From positions 105,054,376 to 105,118,375 of the forward strand of contig OX328125.1 in assembly GCA_946811695.1 (NCBI GenBank): 64,000 bases of DNA, written 5' to 3'. The stretch comes from Gonocerus acuteangulatus. Lineage: Eukaryota > Arthropoda > Insecta > Hemiptera > Coreidae. How positions within the stretch are numbered: the stretch's first letter is position 1; every line of letters starts with the position of its first letter. Below are positions 44,200-54,145 of this stretch, one piece after another. A model generated the notes under the pieces. The model ran no database searches, was not told the DNA's origin, and saw nothing but the letters and a program-made list of their open reading frames with translations. The position numbers and the translations under genes were made by a program.

Positions 44200-44475
44200 T
44201 CTCTAGCTTTTCGGGAAGTGCCTAACCATTTTTATGAGTTAGTGAGTAAGTGAGTCGTGTAAATTCCGATTTTCCATCGCCTGTATGTCAATGTAGAATT
44301 ATGAAACTTTCCAATTTTACTAAGATCCATTAGTACAATACCTGTGTGAAAATTTATAAGATTATCTTTAAAAGGTTCAATGTTATGAGAGGGTAAAAAT
44401 CAGCTCTAACACTTCGTGTGCGTAGGCCGGAATTTGGCCTGGTGCACTACCGTGCGCCTAGATATGTGTGTGTTT
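44200..44475 (-). mobile_element. Helitron H2 fragment (minus)
   Basis: 'ggaagtgcctaaccattttt', 'tgtagaattatgaaact', 'gagagggtaaaaatcagctc', 'cgtaggccggaatttggcct' and 'gtgcactaccgtgcgcctag' match 23100-23370 in order. Confidence 0.65.
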
Positions 44476-44907
44476 GTGTAAAATCATAATTAAATTGAAT
44501 TTCTATTTTTTTATCATCAAAGATAACTTTCATTTTTATTGGGGATCTTGCCTAACCATCCCTCTGGCCATGAGTTATATGGGCTGTAACTTTCACTCGC
44601 ACTTTCGTTGCATTTATATACCTTATTTTGTCACTTTACGTCACTTTCTACAATCCTTTACGAAATAGTCGCCATTTCCAAAACCTACAGTTATTACCTA
44701 TATGCCGTTATATATGAAAAAAAAAATCCGTTTAGAACCTGCTGCTCAAATTCAGGAACATAAACATGCTTTAGGTCCACCCGACAAACCTGTGTTTGTA
44801 CATGGCCACCGCGCATGCGCAAAACTCCAGCGGACACTTTTTTATAATGCTTTTTTTATCAGTTTAGTAATCCCTAAATCATATTTATGGTAAAAAAAAA
44901 TTCTTGT
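44476..44907 (+). mobile_element. Helitron H2 fragment (plus)
   Basis: 44700-44890 matches the 34.8-35.0 kb H2 interior ('attcaggaacataaa', 'gctttaggtccaccc', 'gtacatggccaccgcgcatg', 'ccagcggacacttttt', 'aaatcatatttatggtaaaa'). Its end abuts the exon-like sequence at 44908. Confidence 0.55.
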
Positions 44908-44952
44908 GTGCAGCAGAGTTCGACGAAGCTCCGGTAGCTGGAGGCGATACGT
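44908..44952 (+). pseudogene. Partial duplicate of protease exon 2, including its acceptor
   Basis: 'gtgtgcag' then CAGAGTTCGACGAAGCTC, 'cggtagctggaggcgatacg'. The true exon at 46371-46415 reads 'gcag' CAAAGAGTTCGACGAAGCTC, 'aggtagctggaggcgatacg'. The copy lacks two bases (CAAAGAG to CAGAG) and has one substitution; in the phase used by exon 2 it hits TAG after seven codons. Similarity stops at about 44952. Its left border is a Helitron H2 fragment. Confidence 0.8.
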
Positions 44953-44984
44953 CCGGATTGGGGAAAACTATTCAGTGTAATACA

Positions 44985-45280
44985 AATTGTTGCATAACGA
45001 TTTTACAAATGGAACAAAAATGACAATTTATTTAATGAAAAATAAAATGTTTTAAGTTCATTTTGTCGTTTTGGTAAGAACATTTCGTGTAAAAAACCTA
45101 TAAAAACAAACAAAGTCGTCAACATTTACTAGGTGCCAGGGGACATCAAAACTCATCATTTAACACTAAAATATTTAACATTTTCCGGGATCCCCCTAAA
45201 TCTTGCGGGGTAATCCAAACCCCCAAAACCACTGTAAATCCCAGCCCCTCCCGAAAGTATTTCCTACATGCGCCCCTGGT
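44985..45280. mobile_element. Degenerate family M-like MITE
   Basis: 'ggggacatcaaaactcatca', 'actaaaatatttaacatttt', 'ccagcccctcccgaaagtat' and 'ttcctacatgcgcccctgg' follow the order seen in 26551-26795 and end in a decayed version of TATATACGCCCATG. The left end is not defined. Confidence 0.5.
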
Positions 45281-45634
45281 GTGTTTGTGGGTTTTCGCAT
45301 CTCATGGCTTTTAAAAAAAAAAACAAAAAAAAACACATATACAACACGATTGAATTATTTGAAGAAAAACACTAACATATTATAAATTTGTGATCCTTTT
45401 TTCTTTCAGGGAATTATTTAAATAGGCGGAAGGTCATGCATATATCAAACTCATCATCTTCAAATAATATGAGATATTTATCGCTCAACATGTTTCACGT
45501 TCCTTGACACCTCTTCAGGAGCAAAGTAATTTTATATAAATAAATTTATCCCTAGCTAAGGAAGACCTTCCACAGTTATGGCCACGTTCAGGAAGTATGG
45601 GTTTATAAGCACAACCTTTCGCCTATTTATATAA
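45281..45634. other. Intron 1, unrecognised
   Basis: No supported feature. Confidence 0.3.
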
Positions 45635-46211
45635 TCTATATATATATAAAAAAATCACAGGTCTGTCTGTCCGTTTGTCTGTTTGTTCCTTATACAAATG
45701 TACACCGTTTGACAGATTTTGACCAAACTTGGCACACAGGTAGGCCTTGATACGGGAAATCTCCTAAGCTAGGTCAAAATAGTCAAATTTTAAAATTTGG
45801 TCAAAAGGTCAAAAGTTTTGTTCAAGAAAAATTGGCTACACCGAACCATTCAGATTCTGACGGCCATTTTGAATAATGTCTCAAATTTATTTGTTGATGT
45901 TCTTGATAATTATAATAACTCGAACTCATTGATGATTTTACATCATTATATAATCATGTAATGCAGTTTATTTCAATTTTATATCAACAGTCACTGTCTA
46001 ACTAAGGAGCGCTGGCCTTTCTTTGATAAGAGCTACCTACTCGAAGGCTGTGGTGCTGGCCTCTGTCGGCTGTTTCATGAATTGTTGTGGTGCTGGCCTC
46101 TGTTGGCTGTTCCACGAATTTGACCGTTTGACCGATTTTTACGTAACTGAGTATACGGGGAGAGTCATAGGCAGAAAGTAGGTCCAGCATGGCATACTGG
46201 GTAAGAGCTGG
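45635..46211 (+). mobile_element. Non-autonomous Helitron H1, both ends present
   Basis: The 5' end is TCTATATATATATAAAAAAA after A45634. H1 blocks are 'gtctgtttgttccttataca', 'ttttgaccaaacttggcaca' and 'ggtaggccttgatacggg'. The 3' end is GGCATACTGGGTAAGAGCTGG followed by T46212 (split: GGCATACTGG then GTAAGAGCTGG). At 577 bp it is larger than the 26910 copy because of an unrelated middle segment. It ends about 160 bp before exon 2. Confidence 0.82.
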
Positions 46212-46372
46212 TATATAAAAAAAATAACGTTATCCTGACAACCTTGACGAATTCCAAATTTCGTCTGACAATTAAACTTCAGAAACTACAGCAGAGTCCA
46301 AATCTAAACCTACGTACTCTCTACCAATCCTTTTTTTACCAATTTTCTGATTGTTTCCATTCTTCTTTGCAG

Positions 46373-46550
46373 CAAAGAGTTCGACGAAGCTCAGGTAGCT
46401 GGAGGCGATACGTGAGATTTCCGGGGGTAAGACCATGGGAATACGGACCAAGAAGCCCCAGGCTGGTCTTCAGGGATCTGGAACCAGCTCCAGGACTCGC
46501 TCCAGCATGGTCAAACAACCATCTTGTTCAGCAGGACGAACAGCCACAAG
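46373..46550 (+). CDS. Serine protease (CG8170-like), second coding exon: basic linker
   Basis: A strong acceptor ('tgtttccattcttctttgcag') precedes CAAAGAGTT and the donor is CACAAG|GTAAGC. The exon is 178 bp, entering in phase 0 and leaving one base (G). It codes for 59 residues: QRVRRSSGSWRRYVRFPGVR, then PWEYGPRSPRLVFRDLEPAP and a Gln-rich end (LVQQDEQPQ). The Arg/Pro-rich stretch looks like an extracellular, unstructured linker between the signal peptide and the Cys-rich domain. Phase agrees with both neighbours: exon 1 ends phase 0, and exon 3 starts with the two bases completing GAA (Glu). A broken partial duplicate lies at 44908-44952. Confidence 0.85.
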
Positions 46551-46613
46551 GTAAGCTCATGATCAACTTATTATTAAAATGATGACATGAATAATTACGC
46601 TATAAATAATTAT
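46551..46613. other. Start of intron 2
   Basis: AT-rich, leading into the SINE target duplication. Confidence 0.5.
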
Positions 46614-46836
46614 AATAATAAGTAATCTGCCAACGGCCATAGCCACGTTGAATGCACCGGTTCCCGTAGATCACCGAAGTTAAGCAACGTCGGGCGTGGT
46701 CAGAACCTGAATAGGTGACCGACCACGTGCTGTTGGCATTATAGGAAAGGGCGGCAACCTGTAGACAACCCGGCGTTAATAGCCCTAATGTTGATACACC
46801 GTTAAACACACCCAAAAAAAAATAATAAGTAATCTG
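46614..46836 (+). mobile_element. 5S rRNA-derived SINE, copy 1, with 16-bp target duplication
   Basis: 46629-46738 is a 5S rRNA-like head: GCCAACGGCCATAGCCACGT, 'gttcccgtagatcaccgaag', 'ttaagcaacgtcgggcg' (internal promoter box A/IE) and 'ggtcagaacctgaataggtg' (box C) to 'gctgttggc'. It is about 110 nt, 10 shorter than a real 5S gene because part of the second domain is missing. A tail ('ggcggcaacctgtagacaac', 'ccggcgttaatagccc') and an A-run follow. AATAATAAGTAATCTG flanks it at 46614-46629 and 46821-46836. Confidence 0.88.
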
Positions 46837-47010
46837 GTCCAACGGCCACGTTGAATGCACCGGTTACCGTTAATAAGTAACGTCGGGTGTGGCCAATACA
46901 TGAATGAGTGACCGACCACATGCCGTTGGCATCATAAAAGGGTGGCAACCTGTAGGTAGCCCGGCGTTAATAGCCCAAATGCTGATACGCCGTTAAGCAC
47001 ACACAAAAAA
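46837..47010 (+). mobile_element. 5S rRNA-derived SINE, copy 2 (tandem, deleted)
   Basis: Starts directly after the right duplication of copy 1: 'gtccaacggccacgttgaat', 'gcaccggttaccgttaataa', 'gtaacgtcgggtgtggcc', 'gaatgagtgaccgaccacat' and 'gccgttggc'. The 'gatcaccgaag' segment is lost. The same tail follows ('ggtggcaacctgtaggtagc', 'ccggcgttaatagccc', 'cgccgttaagcacac') with a short A-run. No separate right duplication was seen. Confidence 0.82.
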
Positions 47011-48050
47011 TCCCTGTCTAAAATTTCAGAAGTTTATCTTTAACTGGTTCAAAGTTATGAAAGGGTAAAAATCGGCTCTAATACTTTAATAAACAATAAA
47101 AAATGATAATAAAAAAATTAGTAATTTGGAAGCCCCGATGATACTCCTTGCCAAGGATTCTATATTCGATTCCCACAGGGGATGGTGTTTTTTTTTCTTT
47201 AAAAAAAGAGTAAGGCATCACCTTGATCCTGGCAAGAAAAGTATGGTCAATTGTAGATAATTTGCCTAAAAAAAACTATAATAAATAAAGGGGCGCTAAA
47301 AGTCTAAAAAAAATGAAATAATCAAATCAATTGATTGTGAATAAGTAAGTGTATAATTCTTGATTCTTATTCATATTTATTGACTTGCAAAGTATTTAAA
47401 GGTCAAGGACCCTCCAATGTTACATCTTTAATATTAAGAATGGAGCATCTTATTTTTTTCAAAATTATTGGACTTCTTTTCATCAAAAAAGAAAAAGAAC
47501 ACTTTATTAAAAATTTAAAGTCAGGCTGCCCAAATTAATAGTGTTGCTAAACCACACAGCTCTAGCTATCAGTCTTCCGATAAGTGTTTGTATGAATCTT
47601 TTTGGTTTGGTCTTTAAGACTAGATGTCCTGTTTTAATATATTTTTAAAAATATGTATTCCCTAATCTGAGGTTTTAATCCAGTTGCTCCTTTTCCTCTT
47701 ACAAATTAAGCTGTTGGTTTTGTTTTCGCCCTGGGCCACATACAGTGTTTCTAAAGATTATTAGTATTTTTGAAGCTATTTGAAGTTTTCAAATAGGAAG
47801 GAAAATCAAGAATTTAAATTATTTAAAAGGACAATCCAGAATAAGCAAAGAAGTGTACTTTGGAGTTGTTAAGCCGTAATTCGGATATGTCAATCATTTA
47901 TTGACAAATAAATTCAGAGCCTCAAAATACATATACACTCAGCGGTAAAAACAAACGGGCACTTTTCATATTTTTTAGTTCGCCAGCCGATTGCGGGTGA
48001 TGTTTTCGTTTTTGAGAATAATCTGGTTAGTGCAGAGTAGAAACGGACTA
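47011..48050. other. Intron 2, mostly unrecognised; H2 and SINE-like scraps
   Basis: 47025-47085 ('agtttatctttaactggttc', 'gaaagggtaaaaatcggctc') is an H2 fragment. 47120-47290 has a box-B-like 'tattcgattcccac' and a T-run. 47500-47560 ('gtcaggctgcccaaatt') resembles a retroposon tail. None is well bounded. Confidence 0.35.
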
Positions 48051-50290
48051 TGTTCACTGTGATGATCCTTCAGTATTAATAGGATAGAGTAGACAATGCT
48101 CGGGATAGCTATTGGGAGGATGTTCACTGTAATGATCCTTCAGTATTAATAGGATAGAGTAGACAATGCTCGGGATAGCTATTGGGAGGATGTTCATTGT
48201 AATGATCCTTCAGTATTAATAGGATAGAGTAGACAATGCTCTGGATAGCTATTGGGAGGATGTTCACTGTAATGATCCTTCAGTATTAATAGGATAGAGT
48301 AGACAATGCTCGGGATAGCTATTGGGAGGATGTTCATTGTAATGATCCTTCAGTATTAATAGGATAGAGTAGACAATGCTCTGGATAGCTATTGGGAGGA
48401 TGTTCAGTGTAATGATCCTTCAGTATTAATAGGATAGAGTAGACAATGCTCGGGATAGCTATTGGGAGGATGTTCAGTGTAATGATCCTTCAGTATTAAT
48501 AGGATAGAGTAGACAATGCTCGGGATAGCTATTGGGAGGATGTTCAGTGTAATGATCCTTCAGTATTAATAGGATAGAGTAGACAATGCTCGGGATAGCT
48601 ATTGGGAGGATGTTCAGTGTAATGATCCTTCAGTATTAATAGGTTAGAGTAGACAATGATCGGAATAGCTATTGGGAGGATGTTCATTGTAATGATCCTT
48701 CAGTATTAATAGGATAGAGTAGACAATGCTCTGGATAGCTATTGGGAGGATGTTCACTGTAATGATCCTTCAGTATTAATAGGATAGAGTAGACAATGCT
48801 CGGGATAGCTATTGGGAGGATGTTCATTGTAATGATCCTTCAGTATTAATAGGTTAGAGTAGACAATGATCGGAATAGCTATTGGGAGGATGTTCATTGT
48901 AATGATCCTTCAGTATTAATAGGATAGAGTAGACAATGCTCTGGATAGCTATTGGGAGGATGTTCACTGTAATGATCCTTCAGTATTAATAGGATAGAGT
49001 AGACAATGATCGGAATAGCTATTGGGAGGATGTTCATTGTAATGATCCTTCAGTATTAATAGGATAGAGTAGACAATGCTCTGGATAGCTATTGGGAGGA
49101 TGTTCACTGTAATGATCCTTCAGTATTAATAGGATAGAGTAGAAAATGCTCGGGATAGCTATTGGGAGGATGTTCATTGTAATGATCCTTCAGTATTAAT
49201 AGGATAGAGTAGACAATGCTCGGGATAGCTATTGGGAGGATGTTCAGTGTAATGATCCTTCAGTATTAATAGGATAGAGTAGACAATGCTCGGGATAGCT
49301 ATTGGGAGGATGTTCAGTGTAATGATCCTTCAGTATTAATAGGATAGAGTAGACAATGCTCGGGATAGCTATTGGGAGGATGTTCACTGTAATGATCCTT
49401 CAGTATTAATAGGTTAGAGTAGACAATGCTCGGGATAGCTATTGGGAGGATGTTCAGTGTAATGACCCTTCAGTATTAATAGGTTAGAGTAGACAATGAT
49501 CGGAATAGCTATTGGGAGGATGTTCATTGTAATGATCCTTCAGTATTAATAGGATAGAGTAGACAATGCTCTGGATAGCTATTGGGAGGATGTTCACTGT
49601 AATGATCCTTCAGTATTAATAGGATAGAGTAGACAATGATCGGAATAGCTATTGGGAGGATGTTCATTGTAATGATCCTTCAGTATTAATAGGATAGAGT
49701 AGACAATGCTCTGGATAGCTATTGGGAGGATGTTCACTGTAATGATCCTTCAGTATTAATAGGATAGAGTAGAAAATGCTCGGGATAGCTATTGGGAGGA
49801 TGTTCATTGTAATGATCCTTCAGTATTAATAGGATAGAGTAGACAATGCTCGGGATAGCTATTGGGAGGATGTTCAGTGTAATGATCCTTCAGTATTAAT
49901 AGGATAGAGTAGACAATGCTCGGGATAGCTATTGGGAGGATGTTCAGTGTAATGATCCTTCAGTATTAATAGGATAGAGTAGACAATGCTCGGGATAGCT
50001 ATTGGGAGGATGTTCAGTGTAATGATCCTTCAGTATTAATAGGATAGAGTAGACAATGCTCGGGATAGCTATTGGGAGGATGTTCACTGTAATGATCCTT
50101 CAGTATTAATAGGTTAGAGTAGACAATGATCGGGATAGCTATTGGGAGGATGTTCATTGTAATGATCCTTCAGTATTAATAGGATTGAGTAGACAATGCT
50201 CTGGATAGCTATTGGGAGGATGTTCACTGTAATAATCCTTCAGTATTAATAGGATAGAGTAGACAATGCCCGGGATAGCTATTGGTATAG
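48051..50290. repeat. 70-bp satellite, 32 units, in intron 2
   Basis: Unit TGTTCANTGTAATGATCCTT, CAGTATTAATAGGATAGAGT, AGACAATGCTCGGGATAGCT, ATTGGGAGGA, in perfect 70-bp register from 48051. Variant sites are 'ttcact/ttcatt/ttcagt', 'gctcggg/gctctgg/gatcgga' and 'ggatag/ggttag'. The rare 'agaaaatgct' variant occurs only in the units starting 49101 and 49731, nine units (630 bp) apart, within matching runs of variants. The last unit is cut at 'attgg'. No coding frame. Confidence 0.97.
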
Positions 50291-50957
50291 AGCAGGGGTC
50301 TCCAAACTTTCCAGCCTTAGGGCCATACTGATTACTCCAGTAGGTTCCGAGGGCCAAAACCATATTGGTACTACTTATTTGTGTGAGAAGACCTTCTCCA
50401 AAATGAAGTACACAAAAAATGTTTACAGATCTAAATTAACTTATGAGCATCTTAAATCTCTTTTAATAATTGGTACAAGTAAAATTAGTCCACAACTACA
50501 AACTATTGTCAGTGGAAAATCTCAATTACATAAATCTCATTAGTATTTCATATGTCATTATGCTTGTTATAAGTTATGTTTTTATTTAAAATGTTAGTTG
50601 GATTCATTTCAATAATTTGTTAGTTATTATACACTGAAGTTAAATTTTCTGCATATTATACATGTCTTTACTCATTACAATTCTGTGTTTCTTTATCCAA
50701 CTTATCACAAAAACAATAAAATAAGCCTACAACAATGTTATGAGTAGTTAGCCCATTACCATGTCAATGTAGATGTCATATTAATAATTATTCAATATAA
50801 AATTAGAATACTTTAGTAAACTAAATTTAATTTGCTATAAAACATATGTTCTCTAAAAGGAGTTTTAAAGTATGCTAGCTATCCGCGGGCCGGACAAAAT
50901 CTGTCCGCGGGCCGGATGTGGCCCTCGGGCCGTAGTTTGGAGACCCCTGGTATAGAG
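50285..50957 (+). mobile_element. hAT element with perfect 8-bp duplication at the satellite edge
   Basis: Element 50293-50949 is 657 bp. Terminal inverted repeat CAGGGGTCTCCAAACTTT / 'gtagtttggagacccctg'. The duplication GTATAGAG is at 50285-50292 and 50950-50957. Subterminal 'ccgcgggccgga' motifs are repeated near the right end, typical of Charlie/ZBED5-type hAT elements. It retains only a 3' piece of the transposase. Confidence 0.93.
50370..50543 (+). pseudogene. hAT transposase, C-terminal dimerisation-domain relic
   Basis: Reads TTYLCEKTFSKMKYTKNVYR, then SKLTYEHLKSLLIIGTSKI and ends SGKSQLHKSH and stop. The pattern 'YLCEQ.FS.MK..K...RS.LT.EHL...L' is the C-terminal hAT dimerisation region of ZBED5/GTF2IRD2-like transposases, usually the last 60-70 residues. 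The catalytic RNase H-like fold and BED zinc finger are missing, so this copy is non-autonomous. No start codon applies. Confidence 0.85.
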
Positions 50958-51040
50958 GATGGGTCTCTAATATCTAACAGGGTTAGGACCAATCTCCGTA
51001 CAAGAGAGTGTGATATTTCATTTTAACACAGATTCGGAAT
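50958..51040. other. Intron 2, unrecognised
   Basis: No feature. Confidence 0.3.
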
Positions 51041-51790
51041 GCCATATCCAGTTACTTGTGACGTAGAAGTAGTGATTTTAACAGTGATTCAGCGCATGCG
51101 CATAACTCCTTTACACTCCTATTGGAGGATTCCGATGAGCAATTGTATTGGTTCTTGCTGGGAGTAAAGTAACCTTCAACAGTGAATTAGCTTTGGTTTG
51201 TGAAAAAGCTCTGTTTACGTTAGTGAGAAAAAATGAGTCTTTTACAATTAGTTCGCGATGTTCCTGGCAAAGAAAAAGCGATTGGTTTCTTACTCGGAAA
51301 AATTAATAGAATTCTATTAATTTTAGCGAGTTGGATAGACTAGAGTCGCTAAAATGAATAGAATTCAATTAATTTTAGTGAGCTGGATTGACTAGAGTTT
51401 TGATATCTTCTTGAGCAAGCGAAGCGAGCGGAAACGCATAGCACGTATGCCCATAATACTAAATAAATGTAAAATATCCAAAAAGAGGGAGAGAAAAAAA
51501 AGGAATAAAATATGTGTGTTTACAAACATTGTTTATGTTATCCTTCATAACCTGCGAAATAGTTAACTTTAATGCTAAATAACTTTTTTCGTAGTTGAGA
51601 GAATTGATTGAACTTTTTATTAATAAATATTGCTTGCCATTATCTAATATGGTTTATAACCGTAGAAAACGTGTCAAGTAGTAATAGATAACCAGCAAAG
51701 AACCTGTAAGCTAATCAGTAAGCTTATCAGCGAGTACGAGTAACTGTTATAATCACTACTGCTACTTCAAAAGTAACTGGATGTGGTCTT
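51041..51790 (+). mobile_element. DNA element with ~45-bp inverted ends and a Merlin-like N-terminal scrap
   Basis: 'atatccagttacttgtgacg', 'tagaagtagtgattttaaca' (51045-51088) is mirrored by 51745-51795 ('actgctacttcaaaagtaac', 'tggatgtgg'). At 51234 an ORF starts MSLLQLVRDVPGKEKAIGFL, which resembles the N-terminus of ISXO2/Merlin-type transposases, and stops soon after. 51300-51450 holds a copy of the inner inverted-repeat unit of 15735-15935 ('gattgactagagttttgata', 'gagcggaaacgcatagc'). Confidence 0.45.
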
Positions 51791-52121
51791 CACAAAAAGA
51801 CCCCCAGATTCTCCTCATTTTTTTTTAAATAATCAAAACACATCTAGAAATGCACTTTGTTATATCAGGAAAGCTTGTAGAAGTCCAGTCTATAGGCTAT
51901 AGGATTCACAGAGGATCTGTATACATAATTTGAAGCAGTTAACAAAGAATATATTAATAAAAGGGAGTCAATCCGTATTTGTAAACATAAAAAAAGCCAA
52001 TACCCCCGTAGTGTCCTTCCCGAAGGACGTCCGGAGCATCTGGGTTAAGAAGCCATCCTGCCTCGAAAATGTGGGTAAAACCAATAATTAAACGCTAGAA
52101 AATAAACTCTTATTTTGTTTA
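51791..52121. other. Intron 2, unrecognised
   Basis: No feature. Confidence 0.3.
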
Positions 52122-52240
52122 ACCATTTTTAATCATTGGACCATTTTTAATCATTGGACCATTTTTAATCATTGGACAATTTTTAATCATTGGACCATTT
52201 TTAATCATTGGACCATTTTTAATCATTGGACCATTTTTAA
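52122..52240. repeat. 18-bp tandem repeat, about 6.5 units
   Basis: ACCATTTTTAATCATTGG repeated, with one unit reading 'acaattttt'. Confidence 0.93.
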
Positions 52241-53149
52241 GCAATAATTATTTGATTTATAATAATAGTATTTTTAAATAACCTATCACATCTAATTAAC
52301 TATAAATTTTAAAAAACACACAAAGTTACTGGGGTTTCTTGACAGACAAAAATCAGAAAGTCCGATTTTTTTTTCTTCTGCAGAGTGTATAATATTCACA
52401 AATTTATTGAAATTATAAAAGGAAAATCAAATCAACAATTATTACATGTGTCGAATTGTAAGTTTAAACAGAAGAGACGTACATACCTAAATTAAATAAA
52501 TTTAAAAATAAAATCAATGAAAGATTAAATACAAAAATTATGGTCTCTACAATAACAGTTAAATTATATTTAACATAATAATGGCAGCATTAATCAATTC
52601 AGGCGTTAATAACCTTATTAAAAAAGAATTATTCATTAAACTTAAATCATAGAGGAGATTCAAATTGCCTTATATAACAATAACATTGTCTGGATTCAGG
52701 TAGATTTGATGCTATGCCATTTATTTGAAAATTAGGTTCTTCAAGAGGGTCTGGGTTCAAAACCTGGGGAGGTATTTCTTTTCTTTTTTTTTTTTTAAAA
52801 TAAAAATAATTCCTAAAATGTCACCGGTGGACGTGGAGTGTTAAGCTGTAAGTTTGAGTCGTGAGGTGGAAAATGGACGTCAATATTAAACTAAATTAAA
52901 TTCACAGAAACAAATAAATTATTTAACAAGTAACTTTTGTATAATTGTTAAACTAGTTCATCAAGTATTTAATAACAATTAAACATAAAATATTATGATT
53001 CATATTTTAAAATTTTGGTCCGAATACTATTTTAAAACTGATTTTGTTCACTTCAAGTGGCTCATTAAATGTCATGGACTTTGCTTGTAACAATATTGAG
53101 AAATTCTCTGTAAAAATACTTTACTTAATGTTGAGAAACGGTGGCGGTC
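52241..53149. other. Intron 2, mostly unrecognised AT-rich DNA
   Basis: A box-B-like 'gggttcaaaacctgg' near 52750 followed by T-runs could be a decayed SINE, but nothing else supports it. Confidence 0.35.
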
Positions 53150-53358
53150 ATAACACGGCTTAGGAGGTACAGCACCTCCGAAGATTTCAGCAATAGCTTG
53201 GGGATATTTCAAAATTGTTTAGGTGAAACGTTGGAGATAGACCGTGTCGTACGGCCTGCATTTGTAACACGAACCTGCCGTGACCGATTTCCAAGTTCTC
53301 AACTTAACATCTCATAACACTCCTCTGGAAAAAAAAAAAAAAAAAAAAAAAAAAATCA
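53150..53358 (+). other. Unknown short retroposon-like unit ending in A-run
   Basis: About 175 bp with more G and C than its surroundings, including a small hairpin ('ggaggtacagcacctcc'), ends at 'cactcctctgg' followed by an A-run of about 27 bases. That layout suggests a retroposed small RNA or SINE. I do not recognise the source RNA and see no target duplication. Confidence 0.35.
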
Positions 53359-53483
53359 GATTCATGGGATATTTTTAATATATTTTATATGTTTTATGGA
53401 GTTAAAACGCCTTAAAATTAAATAAAAAACATCAAATTCTTCATCTAGATAATTTGTTTATACTTTTAAGAATATTTTAAGCA
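53359..53483. other. Intron 2, unrecognised
   Basis: AT-rich. Confidence 0.3.
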
Positions 53484-53736
53484 TATCGTCCCTACCATGT
53501 GAAACTATCGAATATGAAAAAGCTCGTTTTTCAGATTCAAGACTTTCCTCTTGGATTGTGGACGATACGGCTTGTTGCAAATGGTCACAACACTAACCCC
53601 TTTAGAATAGCCTTTAATGCCTTAAATAAAGTATCGAATAAGACCATTTTTCAATATATTACTTCGTCAATTTATTGAATATTCGTCAGTTTGCTCCGAT
53701 TTTCATATTCGATAGTTTGACAGGGTAGGGACGATA
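53484..53736. mobile_element. MITE with ~37-bp inverted ends and TA target
   Basis: TATCGTCCCTACCATGTGAA, 'actatcgaatatgaaaa' at the left is mirrored by 'ttttcatattcgatagtttg', 'acagggtagggacgata' at the right. The outermost TA on each side fits a TA duplication (Tc1/mariner type). 253 bp, no ORF. Confidence 0.75.
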
Positions 53737-54145
53737 TATTCACGAAACAATTTTTTTCAAACGGGTGTACAAGATCTCAAAATCTTATAATTTTTTGTGA
53801 TACATTGACACATATTCTTTGTGATATTTTTTAAGCCATGGCGTAGAGAAACCTTTTTTTTTAATAGTAAAAACAGCTTTTTTTATAGAAAAAAACAAAA
53901 CAAATTAACCCTTCTCTTCCATTACAGCAAAATACAAACTCAAAAAATACATATTTCTTTTAATAAAACTGTAATTTACTAAAGATTTTTTAAAAAACAT
54001 TAATTTTTTTTTTCATGAACATCTTAGGATATTTATTTTTTACATTAGGTTGAATCAAACTCTGTCTTTTTGTTTTTATTAATCACGTTTTTCAACACTT
54101 CAAATGAGTTCTTACTAAAAAATATCATTGAATAACGTCTCAAGC
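53737..54145. other. Intron 2, unrecognised
   Basis: AT-rich. Confidence 0.3.

Noticed and set aside
46629..46738. Functional 5S rRNA gene
   Set aside because: About 10 bases are missing in the second domain. It is fused to a SINE tail and A-run and flanked by a target duplication.
48051..50290. CRISPR-like array
   Set aside because: There are no unique spacers: the entire 70-bp unit repeats. The same applies to the 50-bp, 54-bp, 59-bp and 103-bp arrays. The context is eukaryotic.
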